64,000 nucleotides of DNA from contig CAVYQI010000002.1 in NCBI GenBank assembly GCA_963770635.1, forward strand, positions 186,001 to 250,000. Direction: 5' to 3'. This document shows, piece by piece, positions 54,023 to 62,824 of the stretch; position 1 is the stretch's first letter; each line of letters opens with the position of its first letter. The position numbers were made by a program, and so were the translations under genes. Below the pieces are notes generated by a model. It was not told the origin of the DNA. It saw only the letters and a program-made list of their open reading frames with translations, and did no database searches. Source of the DNA: DASZIT01 sp963770635 (GTDB taxonomy: Bacteria > Actinomycetota > Acidimicrobiia > Acidimicrobiales > RAAP-2).

Positions 54023-56329
54023 TCACTGTTCGGCCAGGATGGCCGCCAACTCGGCCAGCGGGTCCCGCACCTGCGGCCCTTTGGTTTCGACGGTGGCCAT
54101 GGTGATCGTCCCGTTGAACCGGAACGGAGCCCGGTACCCGAGGCCGACGGGCGGGCCCCACTCGTAGCCGCAGGTGAGACCGATCCCCACTCCGTTGAAT
54201 CCGGAAGGGGTGAAACGAGGCATGTCGCCGCGAGCCGCGACCTTCCCGTCGACGGTGAGCACCATCTGGCCGCCGAGCCCGTCGTACTTCTCGAGGTCGA
54301 ACGCCAGTGAGTGATTGCCGGCTCCGATGGCCCGGGGGGCCTCGATGATGTGATGCTCCTTGCCGTAGAGATTGTGCACGTAGCGGAGCCGACCCTGGAA
54401 GAGATGGAGTGACCAACCTCCGAGGGCACAGCCGAGGGCGAGCAGCGTCCCGTGGGGGACGACCCCGGCGGGGACGTCGACCTCGACGGCGATGCGGTGG
54501 GCCCGGTTCCGGACATTTACCGCCACCTGCTCGGGCACCGGCGCCAGGTCGGGAAAGTACCGGAACACGCTCCGGGGTCGACGATGGTCGGGTTTGGGGT
54601 GGACGAGGGCCCACAGCACCCGATTGTCGAGCGGGAGGACCAGGTTCTGCCGAGCTTCTTCCCACCACAGTGCCACCAGTTCGGCCACCTTCTCCGGATG
54701 GGCGGCGGCCAGATCCCGGGTCTCCGACACGTCTTCGGCCACGTGGTAGAGCTCCCAGACATCGTCATCGAAGGAGGCGTTCGGGTTGAGTCCGTCGTCG
54801 TAGAGGGGCCCTACCGGATGGAAGGTGACCGCCTTCCAGCCGCGGTGGTAGATGGCTCGCGACCCGAACATCTCGAAGTGCTGGGTGATGTGCTGTTCGG
54901 GCTTCTTGGCGCCGTCGGGGCCGAGGAGGTAGTTGAAACTGACCCCGTCAATCGATGACTGTCGGACCGAGTCGATCTCCACCGGCGGCCGGATGCCGGC
55001 CAGATCGAGCACGGTTGGCAGCACATCGATGGCGTGGGCGAACTGGTGCCGGATCCCACCGGCACTGGAGCGAAGCCGGTTCGGCCAACTGATGATGCAG
55101 GGATCCGCCACCCCACCCTCGTGCACCTCCCGCTTCCATCGCTTGAACGGGGTGTTGCCGGCCATGGTCCAGCCCCAGGGGTAGTTGTTGTGGCTCAGCG
55201 GGCCGCCGATCTCGTCGAGGCGCTCGAACATCTCGTCGTTGCTGGCCGGGTCGAGGTTGGAAAGTCGCACATCATTGATGGAGCCTTCGGCCCCTCCCTC
55301 CGCGCTGGCGCCGTTGTCGGAGACCACCACCACCAAGGTGTCGTCGAGCACTCCGGTTTGGCGGAGGAATTCGATGACCCGGCCGAGCTGATGGTCGGTA
55401 TGGGACAGGAATCCGGCGAAGCATTCCATGAAGCGAGCGGCCACCGCTTGTTGGCGGTCGTCGAGACTGTCCCACGCCGGTACCCACGGGGGCCGGGGGG
55501 AGAGGGCGGTCCCCGGGGGCAGGATCCCGAGCTCGAGTTGCCGGGCCCAGGTGCGTTGCCGCCACGCGTCCCACCCGTCATCGAATTGGCCGGCGTACCC
55601 CCCGATCCAGGCGGCCGGGGCCTGGTGAGGGGAGTGGCAGGCGCCGGTGGCGAGGTACAGGAAGAACCGCTGATCGGCGTCCACCGCCCGCAGATCGGCG
55701 ACGTACTCGATGGCCCGATCGGCCAGATCCTCGCTGAGGTGGTAGCCGTCCTCGACGGAGATCTGAGGCCGGACCGAATGGTTGTCGTGGTAGAGGGCGG
55801 GGACGAACTGGTGGGTCTCGCCGCCGTGGAACCCGTACCAACGGTCGAATCCCCGCCCGAGGGGCCACGACGAGCGCGGTGCACCCATATGGGTCTCGTC
55901 CTCCGGGGTCAGGTGCCACTTGCCCACCGCGTAGCTGGCATAACCGTTGGATCGGAGAATCTCGCTCAGGAACCCGTTCTCCTTGGGCGGCCTCCCCCAG
56001 TACCCGGGGAAACCGACGGCCAGATCCGCCACCCGGCCCATCCCGTTGCGGTGGTGGTTGCGCCCGGTGAGCAGGCAGGCCCGGGTGGGGGAGCACAGAG
56101 CGGTGGTGTGGAAGTTGGCCAGCCGGATCCCGTCAGCGGCCAGTTGGTCCATCACCGGGGTGTCGATGTCCGAGCCGTAGCAACCGAGCTGGGCGAACCC
56201 GACGTCGTCGAGCACCACCAGGACGACGTTCGGGGCCCCGGCCGGGGGTTCGGGGACCGGCGGCCACCATGGCTCGGAATCGCGCCAGTCGTTCCCGATA
56301 CGTCCCTTGAACTCAGCATCAAATCGCAT
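54023..56329 (-). CDS. Arylsulfatase-like type I sulfatase, long form
   Basis: This 768-residue protein has the formylglycine motif CSPTRACLLTGRNHH near residue 83 and metal ligands in VVLVVLDDVGFAQLGCYG. GKWHLTPEDE lies near 137 and VVVVSDNGASAEGG near 340. The last 200 residues form a jelly-roll-like domain (HSLAFDLEKYDGLGG, then VLTVDGKVAARGD), as in the 760-800 residue arylsulfatase group of actinobacteria and Pseudomonas. There is no signal peptide. It would need a formylglycine-generating enzyme from elsewhere. It is divergent from the acyl-CoA synthetase gene. Confidence 0.93.
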   Translation of the reverse strand: MRFDAEFKGRIGNDWRDSEPWWPPVPEPPAGAPNVVLVVLDDVGFAQLGCYGSDIDTPVMDQLAADGIRLANFHTTALCSPTRACLLTGRNHHRNGMGRVADLAVGFPGYWGRPPKENGFLSEILRSNGYASYAVGKWHLTPEDETHMGAPRSSWPLGRGFDRWYGFHGGETHQFVPALYHDNHSVRPQISVEDGYHLSEDLADRAIEYVADLRAVDADQRFFLYLATGACHSPHQAPAAWIGGYAGQFDDGWDAWRQRTWARQLELGILPPGTALSPRPPWVPAWDSLDDRQQAVAARFMECFAGFLSHTDHQLGRVIEFLRQTGVLDDTLVVVVSDNGASAEGGAEGSINDVRLSNLDPASNDEMFERLDEIGGPLSHNNYPWGWTMAGNTPFKRWKREVHEGGVADPCIISWPNRLRSSAGGIRHQFAHAIDVLPTVLDLAGIRPPVEIDSVRQSSIDGVSFNYLLGPDGAKKPEQHITQHFEMFGSRAIYHRGWKAVTFHPVGPLYDDGLNPNASFDDDVWELYHVAEDVSETRDLAAAHPEKVAELVALWWEEARQNLVLPLDNRVLWALVHPKPDHRRPRSVFRYFPDLAPVPEQVAVNVRNRAHRIAVEVDVPAGVVPHGTLLALGCALGGWSLHLFQGRLRYVHNLYGKEHHIIEAPRAIGAGNHSLAFDLEKYDGLGGQMVLTVDGKVAARGDMPRFTPSGFNGVGIGLTCGYEWGPPVGLGYRAPFRFNGTITMATVETKGPQVRDPLAELAAILAEQ

Positions 56330-56437
56330 CGGACGGCTCCTTGGGTCGGGGACAGTTTCTCAGCCTCGAGCCCGGGAAGTCAGGATGGGCGCTGGCAATG
56401 TGCACATCCGGTGCGGATGAGGAAAAGTGGGCACCCG

Positions 56438-57997
56438 ATGAACGATTCGAAGCCCGGTGCCTCCGGACTACAGGTGGCCCAGCTGGCCAGCATGGCGGAG
56501 CTCTATCCCGAGGCGGTCGGCTACCGGGTGGTCGGCGCCGATCACCTCACCTTCGGGGAGTGGGACCGGCAGTCCAACCAACTGGCCCGGGGCCTGACCT
56601 CGTCGGGGGTGGGTCCGGGTGACCGGGTGGCCATCTGGTTACGCGGCGCCAACGCCCTTCGCTGGGTCACCGCCTACGCCGCCATCCACAAGGCCGGAGC
56701 CGCGGCGGTCCCGCTCGATCCGCGGCTGGCGCCGGCCGAGGTGGCCGGCATGCTCGACCACGCCGGAGCGGTGGCGGTGTTTGCCGATGACGAGCGGGTG
56801 GACGCTTCCCTCATCAGTGCTGGAGCCAATGCCGGCGCCCGGCTGGTGGTCGACGCCTCCGTGCCCGGGGCGGCGGGGGGCGATCCCCGCAATCCTGCGT
56901 GGGTCGACCTGCTCGACGACGACGGGTCCGGCTACCAGGTGCCGGTGGAGCCGGACGGCCTCTCGGAGATCCTCTTCACCTCCGGCACCACCGGGCACCC
57001 CAAAGGGGTCGCCATCCGTCACATCAACTCCGCGACGGTGCCCAACTCCCCGCCGACGTGGTCAGGGAGCCTGTGGCTCCACGCCAGCCCGTTAGCCACC
57101 TTCGCCGGGATCAGCTTCGTTTTCACCCCGATGAAGCTGGGGATGACCACCGTCTACCAACCGGCGTTCGATGCCGGCGATTGGCTCGATTTCGTCGAAA
57201 CCGAGTCCCCGTTGGCGGTCTTCCTGGTCCCGGCCATGGTCCAGCTGCTGCTCGGCCACCCGCGCTTCGACCAAGCCGACCTGTCGTCGATCGCCATCTG
57301 CTCGGTCGGCAGCGCCCCGTTGGCCCCGGCGGCCATCGACCGCCTCCAGGAGCGGATGCCTGACGCCCTGGTCTCCAACAACTACGGGATGACCGAAGCC
57401 GGGTCGGTCTACTGCCTGATGCCGAAGGGCGAGGCGGTGCGCCGTCCGGGCTCGGTGGGAAAGCCGCTCCCTCCCGCCGAGGTCGTCTGCGTCGATGAGG
57501 CCGGTGCCGAGGTGCCCGCCGGTGTATACGGCGAGGTCCGGCTGCGGATCCCCGGCCGCCAGCGCGAGTACTTCGGCGATCCCGGCGCCACCGCCGAGAC
57601 CTGGGTCGACGGCTGGCTTCGCACCGGCGACATCGGGCGGCTCGATGCCGACGGCTACCTCTACATCGGCGGAAGGGTGAAGGACGTGATCATCCGGGGC
57701 GGGAGCAACGTGTACGCGGTCGACGTGGAGAACGTCATCCTCACCCATCCGGGAGTGGCGGAGGTGGCGGTGATCGGCGTGCCCCATGAGGTGCTGGGTG
57801 AGGACGTGGCCGCGGTGGTGGTACTGCGACCGGGGTGGGAGGCCGACGCCGATGCCCTTCGGCAGCACGGCCTCGAGGCGTTGGCCGCCTACAAGGTGCC
57901 GAGGCGATGGCAGTTCGTCGACCAGTTGCCCCGGAACCCGACCGGCAAGGTACTCAAGCACCAACTCCAATGTCACTTCGCCACCGCCGAAGGCTGA
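56438..57997 (+). CDS. Acyl-CoA synthetase (ANL superfamily), second
   Basis: This 519-residue AMP-forming ligase has P-loop FTSGTTGHPKGVAIRH near residue 183, NYGMTEAGS near 315, LRTGDIGRLDADGYLYIGG near 395, DVIIRGGSNVYAVDVEN near 418 and catalytic Lys in NPTGKVLK near the end. The ATG at 56,438 was chosen; the same frame stays open upstream to 55,034 only because it runs antisense through the sulfatase. The acid substrate is unknown. It is divergent from the sulfatase, 108 bp apart. Confidence 0.92.
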   Translation: MNDSKPGASGLQVAQLASMAELYPEAVGYRVVGADHLTFGEWDRQSNQLARGLTSSGVGPGDRVAIWLRGANALRWVTAYAAIHKAGAAAVPLDPRLAPAEVAGMLDHAGAVAVFADDERVDASLISAGANAGARLVVDASVPGAAGGDPRNPAWVDLLDDDGSGYQVPVEPDGLSEILFTSGTTGHPKGVAIRHINSATVPNSPPTWSGSLWLHASPLATFAGISFVFTPMKLGMTTVYQPAFDAGDWLDFVETESPLAVFLVPAMVQLLLGHPRFDQADLSSIAICSVGSAPLAPAAIDRLQERMPDALVSNNYGMTEAGSVYCLMPKGEAVRRPGSVGKPLPPAEVVCVDEAGAEVPAGVYGEVRLRIPGRQREYFGDPGATAETWVDGWLRTGDIGRLDADGYLYIGGRVKDVIIRGGSNVYAVDVENVILTHPGVAEVAVIGVPHEVLGEDVAAVVVLRPGWEADADALRQHGLEALAAYKVPRRWQFVDQLPRNPTGKVLKHQLQCHFATAEG

Positions 57998-58124
57998 CCG
58001 GTACGGTCAGCGAGACCAGTCTCGCTTGGGCCGAGATGACATTCTTCGGGCCACCCGGAACCGGCTTTGGGGCGTCCCACGGAACCGGGAGCGAGGATTG
58101 AGGTAGCTGTTGCTGTTCTTCTTT

Positions 58125-58136
58125 CACCGATCGGTG
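58125..58136. promoter_or_regulatory. 12-bp perfect palindrome upstream of a small gene
   Basis: CACCGATCGGTG is fully palindromic and ends 13 bp before the ATG of the gene at 58,150. A second partial copy, CACCGATCG, begins at 58,155, so two half-related sites lie 30 bp apart around the start codon. This suggests a regulator site, but no regulator gene is adjacent. Confidence 0.45.
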
Positions 58137-58149
58137 TAAAACAGTAACG

Positions 58150-58650
58150 ATGAACACCGATCGTGAACGATCCGATGTTGCCGCGGCAAACATGGGCGGA
58201 GACACCTCGCTGGGCATGGATGACGAAGTTGGAGCGACCATCCAATTGTGGCGAGCTCCGAATCGAATTTGGCCCGCGTTTCCGACCCTGGTTCTGGTTC
58301 GGGCCGCATCCCGGCTCGGCCGAGGCCGGGCTCAACGTCGGAGCCCTGCCATCGGTGAGGGTGGTGTTGTCACCGTCTTCCTCGACAGCTCGAAGGTGGG
58401 CGCCATCTCGCCCAAGCAAATCAAGGTGTACCAGGTCTCACCTGGGGAACATTCCTTGAGTCTGCAGTTCCTCGGGGGCTTGCGGCGATCGAGGACACTC
58501 CATGTTCCTCTGGCCGAGGGCGACGAGAAGCAGTTCGTCTGTTTGCTGAACGCGTTCGGGTGGCCCTCCATCCGGCCCGCCACTCCCAACGATGTCGCGG
58601 CAATGAAACAACTGGACTCTGCACCTGTCGACGGCTCGGAGCCTGCCTGA
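58150..58650 (+). CDS. Small conserved-type protein of unknown function
   Basis: This 166-residue protein is not assigned to a family. The central part (about residues 72-130: VTVFLDSSKVGAISP, then YQVSPGEHSLSLQF and PLAEGDEKQFVC) has the look of a PEGA-like beta domain, in which a small strand pair ends in a PGEHSL turn. The N-terminus is less convincing, and another frame is also open there, so the first 60 residues may be wrong. It has no signal peptide or membrane segment. A palindrome lies just upstream. Confidence 0.55.
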   Translation: MNTDRERSDVAAANMGGDTSLGMDDEVGATIQLWRAPNRIWPAFPTLVLVRAASRLGRGRAQRRSPAIGEGGVVTVFLDSSKVGAISPKQIKVYQVSPGEHSLSLQFLGGLRRSRTLHVPLAEGDEKQFVCLLNAFGWPSIRPATPNDVAAMKQLDSAPVDGSEPA

Positions 58651-58798
58651 GGCGATTCCGAGTTGGCGCCTAGTGCGGGGGGTATCGCTCGGCACGGGAA
58701 CTCTGGCTGACTGTCCCCATGGTGCGGGGTCGATAGGTGACACCCCGAGATCTCCCTTAACCCGCGCACCTGGCCCTTCGTCAAAGCGACGTCGAAGG

Positions 58799-59689
58799 TC
58801 AGTCGCGCTTGCCCAGCAGTGGATGGGCGGGCATGCCCACCGTCTGCAGGTGCTGGCCCAGTACCTCGTGGAAGTGTTCGGCCACCTCTTCGGTGGTCCA
58901 CCCGCCGTCCTGCCACATGTTGGCGATCTGGCGCGGGGTCTGGAACAACGTATAGGCGAACCCGGACCGGCCGAGGATCTGCCCGTTGACGAATGAGGCC
59001 GGCTCGGAGGCCAGGAACGCCACCAACGGGGCGTTGAGCGCGGGGTCTTCGCTGGCCGGTGGCTCGGCTCCCTTGTACAGACCTTCGGTCATCCGGGTGC
59101 TTCCTGACGGGGCCACTGCGTTGACGGTGATCCCGTACTTGCCGAGCTCGACCGCCCAGACGAAGGTCATGCCCATGATGGCCGCCTTGGCCGCCCCGTA
59201 GTTGGTCTGCCCGAAGTTGCCCCGGAGCCCCGCCGACGACGTCATGTTGACGATGCGCCCGTAGCCCGCCTCCTTCATGTGCGGGGCGGCGTGCCGGGTG
59301 GCGTTGAATGTGCCCTTCTGGTGGACGGCAATGACGGCGTCATAGTCCTCTTCGGTCATCTTCAGCAGCGAACGATCGCGGACGATCCCGGCGTTGTTCA
59401 CCAGGATGTCGATCTGCCCGAAGCTGTCGATGGCGGTACTGATCATCCGACCGGCGGCCTCGAAGTCGCTCACCGAATCGCGGTTGGGTACGGCCTCGCC
59501 TCCGGCGTTGGCGATCTCGACGCACACCTCATCGGCGGGGTCCTCGCCTCCGCCCTGGCCGTCGAGACCGACACCAATGTCGTTGACCACCACCCGTGCC
59601 CCCTCGGCGGCGAGACACAAGGCAACCTCGCGACCGATTCCCCTCCCGGCTCCGGTAACCACGGCGACACGACCATCGAGCAGACCCAT
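58799..59689 (-). CDS. SDR-family 3-hydroxyacyl-CoA dehydrogenase-like reductase
   Basis: This 296-residue NAD(P)-dependent SDR has TGAGRGIGREVAL, NDIGVGLDG, LVNNAGIVRDRSL, catalytic Ser in MTSSAGLRGN and Tyr/Lys in TNYGAAKAAIMG. The NDIGVGLDG and AGLRGNFGQTNYGAAK stretches match the dehydrogenase unit of multifunctional beta-oxidation enzymes (MFE-2 type), so a hydroxyacyl-CoA or steroid side-chain substrate is likely. I chose the ATG at 59,689; upstream starts to 59,761 add an unconserved tail. Confidence 0.9.
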   Translation of the reverse strand: MGLLDGRVAVVTGAGRGIGREVALCLAAEGARVVVNDIGVGLDGQGGGEDPADEVCVEIANAGGEAVPNRDSVSDFEAAGRMISTAIDSFGQIDILVNNAGIVRDRSLLKMTEEDYDAVIAVHQKGTFNATRHAAPHMKEAGYGRIVNMTSSAGLRGNFGQTNYGAAKAAIMGMTFVWAVELGKYGITVNAVAPSGSTRMTEGLYKGAEPPASEDPALNAPLVAFLASEPASFVNGQILGRSGFAYTLFQTPRQIANMWQDGGWTTEEVAEHFHEVLGQHLQTVGMPAHPLLGKRD

Positions 59690-59815
59690 GGCGTCACCAT
59701 ACTCAGGTCGGGCCCGGCCTGACATCCGTGTCAGGCGGCGAATGCCGGTAACGGATACCATCCCGGTACCAGCGCATCACCCGGGCCGACTGGTGACCAC
59801 CGAGGAGGAAACGAA

Positions 59816-60469
59816 ATGGCTGCATTCGTGGAGGGCGCTGCCAACGCGGTCCTGGCGGCGGCCAAGGACATGCTGGCTCGGGGCCTGGTGGAGGGGACCG
59901 CCGGCAACATTTCCGCCCGGATGGAGGACGGCAACCTCTGCATCACCCCGTCATCGGTGGACTACGCGGCCATGACCCTCGAGGATCTGGTCACCATCGA
60001 CCCGAGTGGCGCGGTGCTCTCGGGTTCGCGATCGCCTTCCTCGGAGATGGCGCTGCATCTCGCCTGTTATGCCGCCTACGACGACATCGGCTCGGTCATC
60101 CACTCCCACCCGGTCCACGCCACCATGTTCGCGGTCGCCCACCAGTCGATCCCGTCGTGCATCGACGAGTTCTCCATCTTCGTCGGCGGGGAGGTGCGGG
60201 TGACCGAGTACGCCGCCAGCGGCACCGAAGATCTGGGGTCCCAGGCGGTGGCGGCGCTCAAGGACCGGGGCGCCGCCCTGATCGCCAACCACGGGATGGT
60301 GGCCGTCGGCCCGACCCCGGATCGGGTACTCCACATCACCGCACTGGTGGAACGGAGTGCCCACATCCTGTGGGGAGCCAACATGCTCGGCGATCTCCAT
60401 CCCCTGCCGGATGATGTCAATGCGAACTTCGCCAGTGTCTACGGGTTCATGCGCACTTGGAAGGGTTGA
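59816..60469 (+). CDS. Class II aldolase/adducin-family protein
   Basis: This 217-residue zinc enzyme of the fuculose-phosphate aldolase type has GTAGNISAR near residue 27, catalytic Glu in SSEMALHLACY near 75, zinc His residues in VIHSHPVHATMFAV near 95, and the third His in ANHGMVAVG near 160. It would cleave a sugar- or deoxysugar-phosphate retro-aldol fashion. It starts a tight four-gene operon with RidA-, RraA- and HAD-family genes. A GGAGG-containing ribosome site precedes the ATG. Confidence 0.9.
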   Translation: MAAFVEGAANAVLAAAKDMLARGLVEGTAGNISARMEDGNLCITPSSVDYAAMTLEDLVTIDPSGAVLSGSRSPSSEMALHLACYAAYDDIGSVIHSHPVHATMFAVAHQSIPSCIDEFSIFVGGEVRVTEYAASGTEDLGSQAVAALKDRGAALIANHGMVAVGPTPDRVLHITALVERSAHILWGANMLGDLHPLPDDVNANFASVYGFMRTWKG

Positions 60470-60963
60470 CACCCACCGGCCGGGTGCGGGATCGGCTGGC
60501 CGAGCTCGGCTTGGAGCTCCACGGTCCGCATCCGCCGCACGACCCGCTTGATGCGGTGGTGGTCCACGGGGGCATCGCCCGGACCTCCGGCCAGCTGCCC
60601 CGGGTGAACGGAATCCTCACCTGTACCGGGATCCTCGGTCGGACGGTCACCGTAGAAGAGGGACGAACCGCGGCGGCGGTCTGCGCCCTCAATGCCCTCT
60701 CGGTGCTGGAGGTGGCCCTGGGATCCCTCGATCGGGTGGAGCGGGTGCTCACCGTCACCGGCTACGTGGCGTCAGCTCCGGATTTCCACGATCAACCATC
60801 GGTGGTGGACGGGGCGAGTGGGGTCCTGTTTGACGTCTTCGGCCCCTCGGGGCGACACTCCCGTTCGGCGGTGGGAGTCGCCGCCCTTCCGCGGGGAGGG
60901 GCGGTCGAGATCGAGGTGACGGTGGCGGTGGCGGGCGAACCGAGTCAGTCTGTGGAGACGTGA
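60466..60963 (+). CDS. RidA/YjgF-family protein
   Basis: This 165-residue protein of the Rid superfamily, whose archetype hydrolyses reactive enamine/imine intermediates, has GGIARTSGQLP, the helix ALNALSVLEVALGSLDRVERVLTV, and the conserved active-site Arg in HSRSAVGVAALPRGGAVEIE. It is longer than RidA itself (about 130 residues) and resembles the YjgH/Rid4-7-type branch. The start is probably TTG at 60,466, overlapping the aldolase stop (TTGA). Confidence 0.85.
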   Translation: MTPTGRVRDRLAELGLELHGPHPPHDPLDAVVVHGGIARTSGQLPRVNGILTCTGILGRTVTVEEGRTAAAVCALNALSVLEVALGSLDRVERVLTVTGYVASAPDFHDQPSVVDGASGVLFDVFGPSGRHSRSAVGVAALPRGGAVEIEVTVAVAGEPSQSVET

Positions 60964-60964
60964 G

Positions 60965-61639
60965 ATGAGAGAAGAGGGCCAGGATGCGGGATCCCCGACC
61001 GAGATGCTGACCGGGGATGAACTGGCCTCCGTGCTCGGACGGTTCGGGTCGGCCACCCTGGGAGAGTGCGGCGCCCGCACCCTTCCACCCCGGGTGAGGC
61101 CCATCTGGCCCGGTGCCACCCTGGCGGCTCCGGCACTCCCGGTGAGCTGTACGCCCGGCGACAATCTGGCCATCCATGTGGCTGTGGCCCGTGCCCCGGC
61201 CGGCAGCACGCTGGTGGTGGATGTGGGCGATGTCCCGGATCGGGGGTATTTCGGCGAAGTGCTCACCACCGGTGCCCAAGCCCGGGGGGTCGTCGGTTTG
61301 GTCATCGACGGCGGCGTTCGGGATGTCGCCGCCCTTCGGGGCCTGGGGTTCCCGGTGTTCGCCTCCATGGTGGCATTGCCGGGAGCCGGCAAGGTGGCGG
61401 GCGGCACCGTCGGTCAGACCACTGAGGTGGCGGGGGTCCGGGTGGCTCTCGGGGATTGGGTGGTCGGTGACGTCGATGGTGTCGTCATCGTTCCCGGCGA
61501 CCAGATCGAGGAGATCGTGGCCGCGGCGCACGGCCGGACCCAAAAGGAGCTCGAGTATTTCGACTCGCTCCGTTCCGGTGCCACCACGGTGGAGCTACTC
61601 GGCCTGGACAGCTCGGTGGTGGAGGTGGAGCTGGAGTGA
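60965..61639 (+). CDS. RraA/HMG-aldolase-like protein
   Basis: This 224-residue protein of the RraA / 4-hydroxy-4-methyl-2-oxoglutarate aldolase family has GDNLAIHVAV and the active-site segment GYFGEVLTTGAQARGVVGLVIDG. Arg/Asp follow in GGVRDVAALR, then FPVFASMV. The Gly-x20-Arg-Asp pattern of catalytic members is present, so an aldolase or oxaloacetate-decarboxylase-like activity is more likely than the RNase E-inhibitor role. The ATG lies one base after the RidA stop; its own stop overlaps the HAD start. Confidence 0.88.
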   Translation: MREEGQDAGSPTEMLTGDELASVLGRFGSATLGECGARTLPPRVRPIWPGATLAAPALPVSCTPGDNLAIHVAVARAPAGSTLVVDVGDVPDRGYFGEVLTTGAQARGVVGLVIDGGVRDVAALRGLGFPVFASMVALPGAGKVAGGTVGQTTEVAGVRVALGDWVVGDVDGVVIVPGDQIEEIVAAAHGRTQKELEYFDSLRSGATTVELLGLDSSVVEVELE

Positions 61640-62364
61640 CTGCATTCGATCTGGTGATCTTCGACTGCGATGGTGTTCTCGTCGACAGCGAACGGCTGGC
61701 GACCCGGACCGAGGCCGAGATTCTGTCTGGCCTCGGCTGGCGGCTCACGGAGTCGGAGATCGTCGAACGATTCGTCGGTCGATCAGCTGCGTACATGCAC
61801 GGAGAGATCGAGCGACATCTTGGCCGGAGCGTGGATTGGGACGCCGAGTTCGAGCCCCGCTATCAGGAGATATTCAGGCTCGAACTTGTTCCGGTGCCCG
61901 GCGTGGTCGATGCTCTTGATCAAATCACGGCCCCGACCTGCGTTGCCTCGAGCGGGAGCCACGAGAGGATGGAGCTCACTCTCGGGATCGCGGGCCTCTT
62001 CGATCGCTTCGATGGCCGCATCTACAGCGTCGATGAGGTGGAACGAGGCAAACCGGCTCCCGACATCTTCTTGCATACCGCCAACCAGATGGGGGTGACA
62101 CCCGGTCGTTGCGCAGTCGTCGAAGACAGCGTGTCGGGTGTCACCGCCGGGCTCGCTGCCGGGATGGCGGTGTTTGCGTTCTCCGGTGGGGTCACCAGCG
62201 CATCCTCCCTGTCGATCGATGGGGCGATCGTGTTCGACGACATGGGGGTACTTCCCGAACTGCTGCTTGCGGGTTATGGGCATATCGGACCGGCTGAACT
62301 CCCCATTGAGCCATTTGCAGCGACGGGGGGCTCGGTCAACTGTCAGATGAGGAAACCTCGATAA
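61636..62364 (+). CDS. HAD-family phosphatase / phosphomutase-like
   Basis: This 242-residue HAD hydrolase of subfamily IA has motif I FDCDGVLVDSE (nucleophile Asp at residue 10), motif II VASSGSHERM, motif III Lys in RGKPAPDIFLH and motif IV VVEDSVSGVTAG. It resembles beta-phosphoglucomutase-like sugar phosphatases. The start is GTG at 61,636, overlapping the RraA stop (GTGA). It probably removes phosphate from an intermediate of the same pathway as the class II aldolase. The 3' end overlaps the convergent VOC gene by 29 bp. Confidence 0.9.
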   Translation: MTAFDLVIFDCDGVLVDSERLATRTEAEILSGLGWRLTESEIVERFVGRSAAYMHGEIERHLGRSVDWDAEFEPRYQEIFRLELVPVPGVVDALDQITAPTCVASSGSHERMELTLGIAGLFDRFDGRIYSVDEVERGKPAPDIFLHTANQMGVTPGRCAVVEDSVSGVTAGLAAGMAVFAFSGGVTSASSLSIDGAIVFDDMGVLPELLLAGYGHIGPAELPIEPFAATGGSVNCQMRKPR

Positions 62365-62689
62365 ACGAGACCATGTTGCCTTCGGGATCGAAATAGGAAG
62401 CCTTTCGCGCCGCGGTTCCGATCGCGTCGATGGTTGGCCCGTCCAGTCCACGGTCCGCAATTTCTGCGACCGCCCGATCGAGGTCTGGAACCGACACGGT
62501 GACCAGGGCATGGCCGGCGTGGACTGGATCTTCGAGGAGGTAGAGCCAGGCTCCCTCGCGGATCTGCCACATGACTTCGTCGTCATTCACAATGATGTCC
62601 GCCGGTTTTCCAAGGAGGGCCTCGTACCAGACGATCGCCGCTTCGAGGTCGGCAGTGGCAACCCCGGCAAACAGCACGTCGATCGGCAT
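62336..62689 (-). CDS. Glyoxalase/VOC-family protein
   Basis: This 117-residue single-domain VOC protein has VLFAGVATADLEAAIVWYEALLG at the start and YFDPEGNMVSFIEV at the end, with a Glu metal ligand; the first ligand position (usually His) appears changed. It could be a metal-free binding or resistance-type member. No partner is adjacent on its strand. Confidence 0.82.
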   Translation of the reverse strand: MPIDVLFAGVATADLEAAIVWYEALLGKPADIIVNDDEVMWQIREGAWLYLLEDPVHAGHALVTVSVPDLDRAVAEIADRGLDGPTIDAIGTAARKASYFDPEGNMVSFIEVSSSDS

Positions 62690-62824
62690 CCGAAGAGAAT
62701 GTCAGAATCCCGCCTCGCCGGCAGCGTCCGATCGGGACCGGCGTCAGTTTCGATGTTCTCGGAGGCGCGGGCGCGGCCCCAGGTATACCGTGGCGGAAGG
62801 ACGAAGCAATACGAGGGGATGGCC

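Noticed and set aside
55034..56437. Upstream extension of the second acyl-CoA synthetase frame
   Set aside because: It lies antisense within the 768-residue sulfatase. The true start is the ATG at 56,438, where family homology begins.
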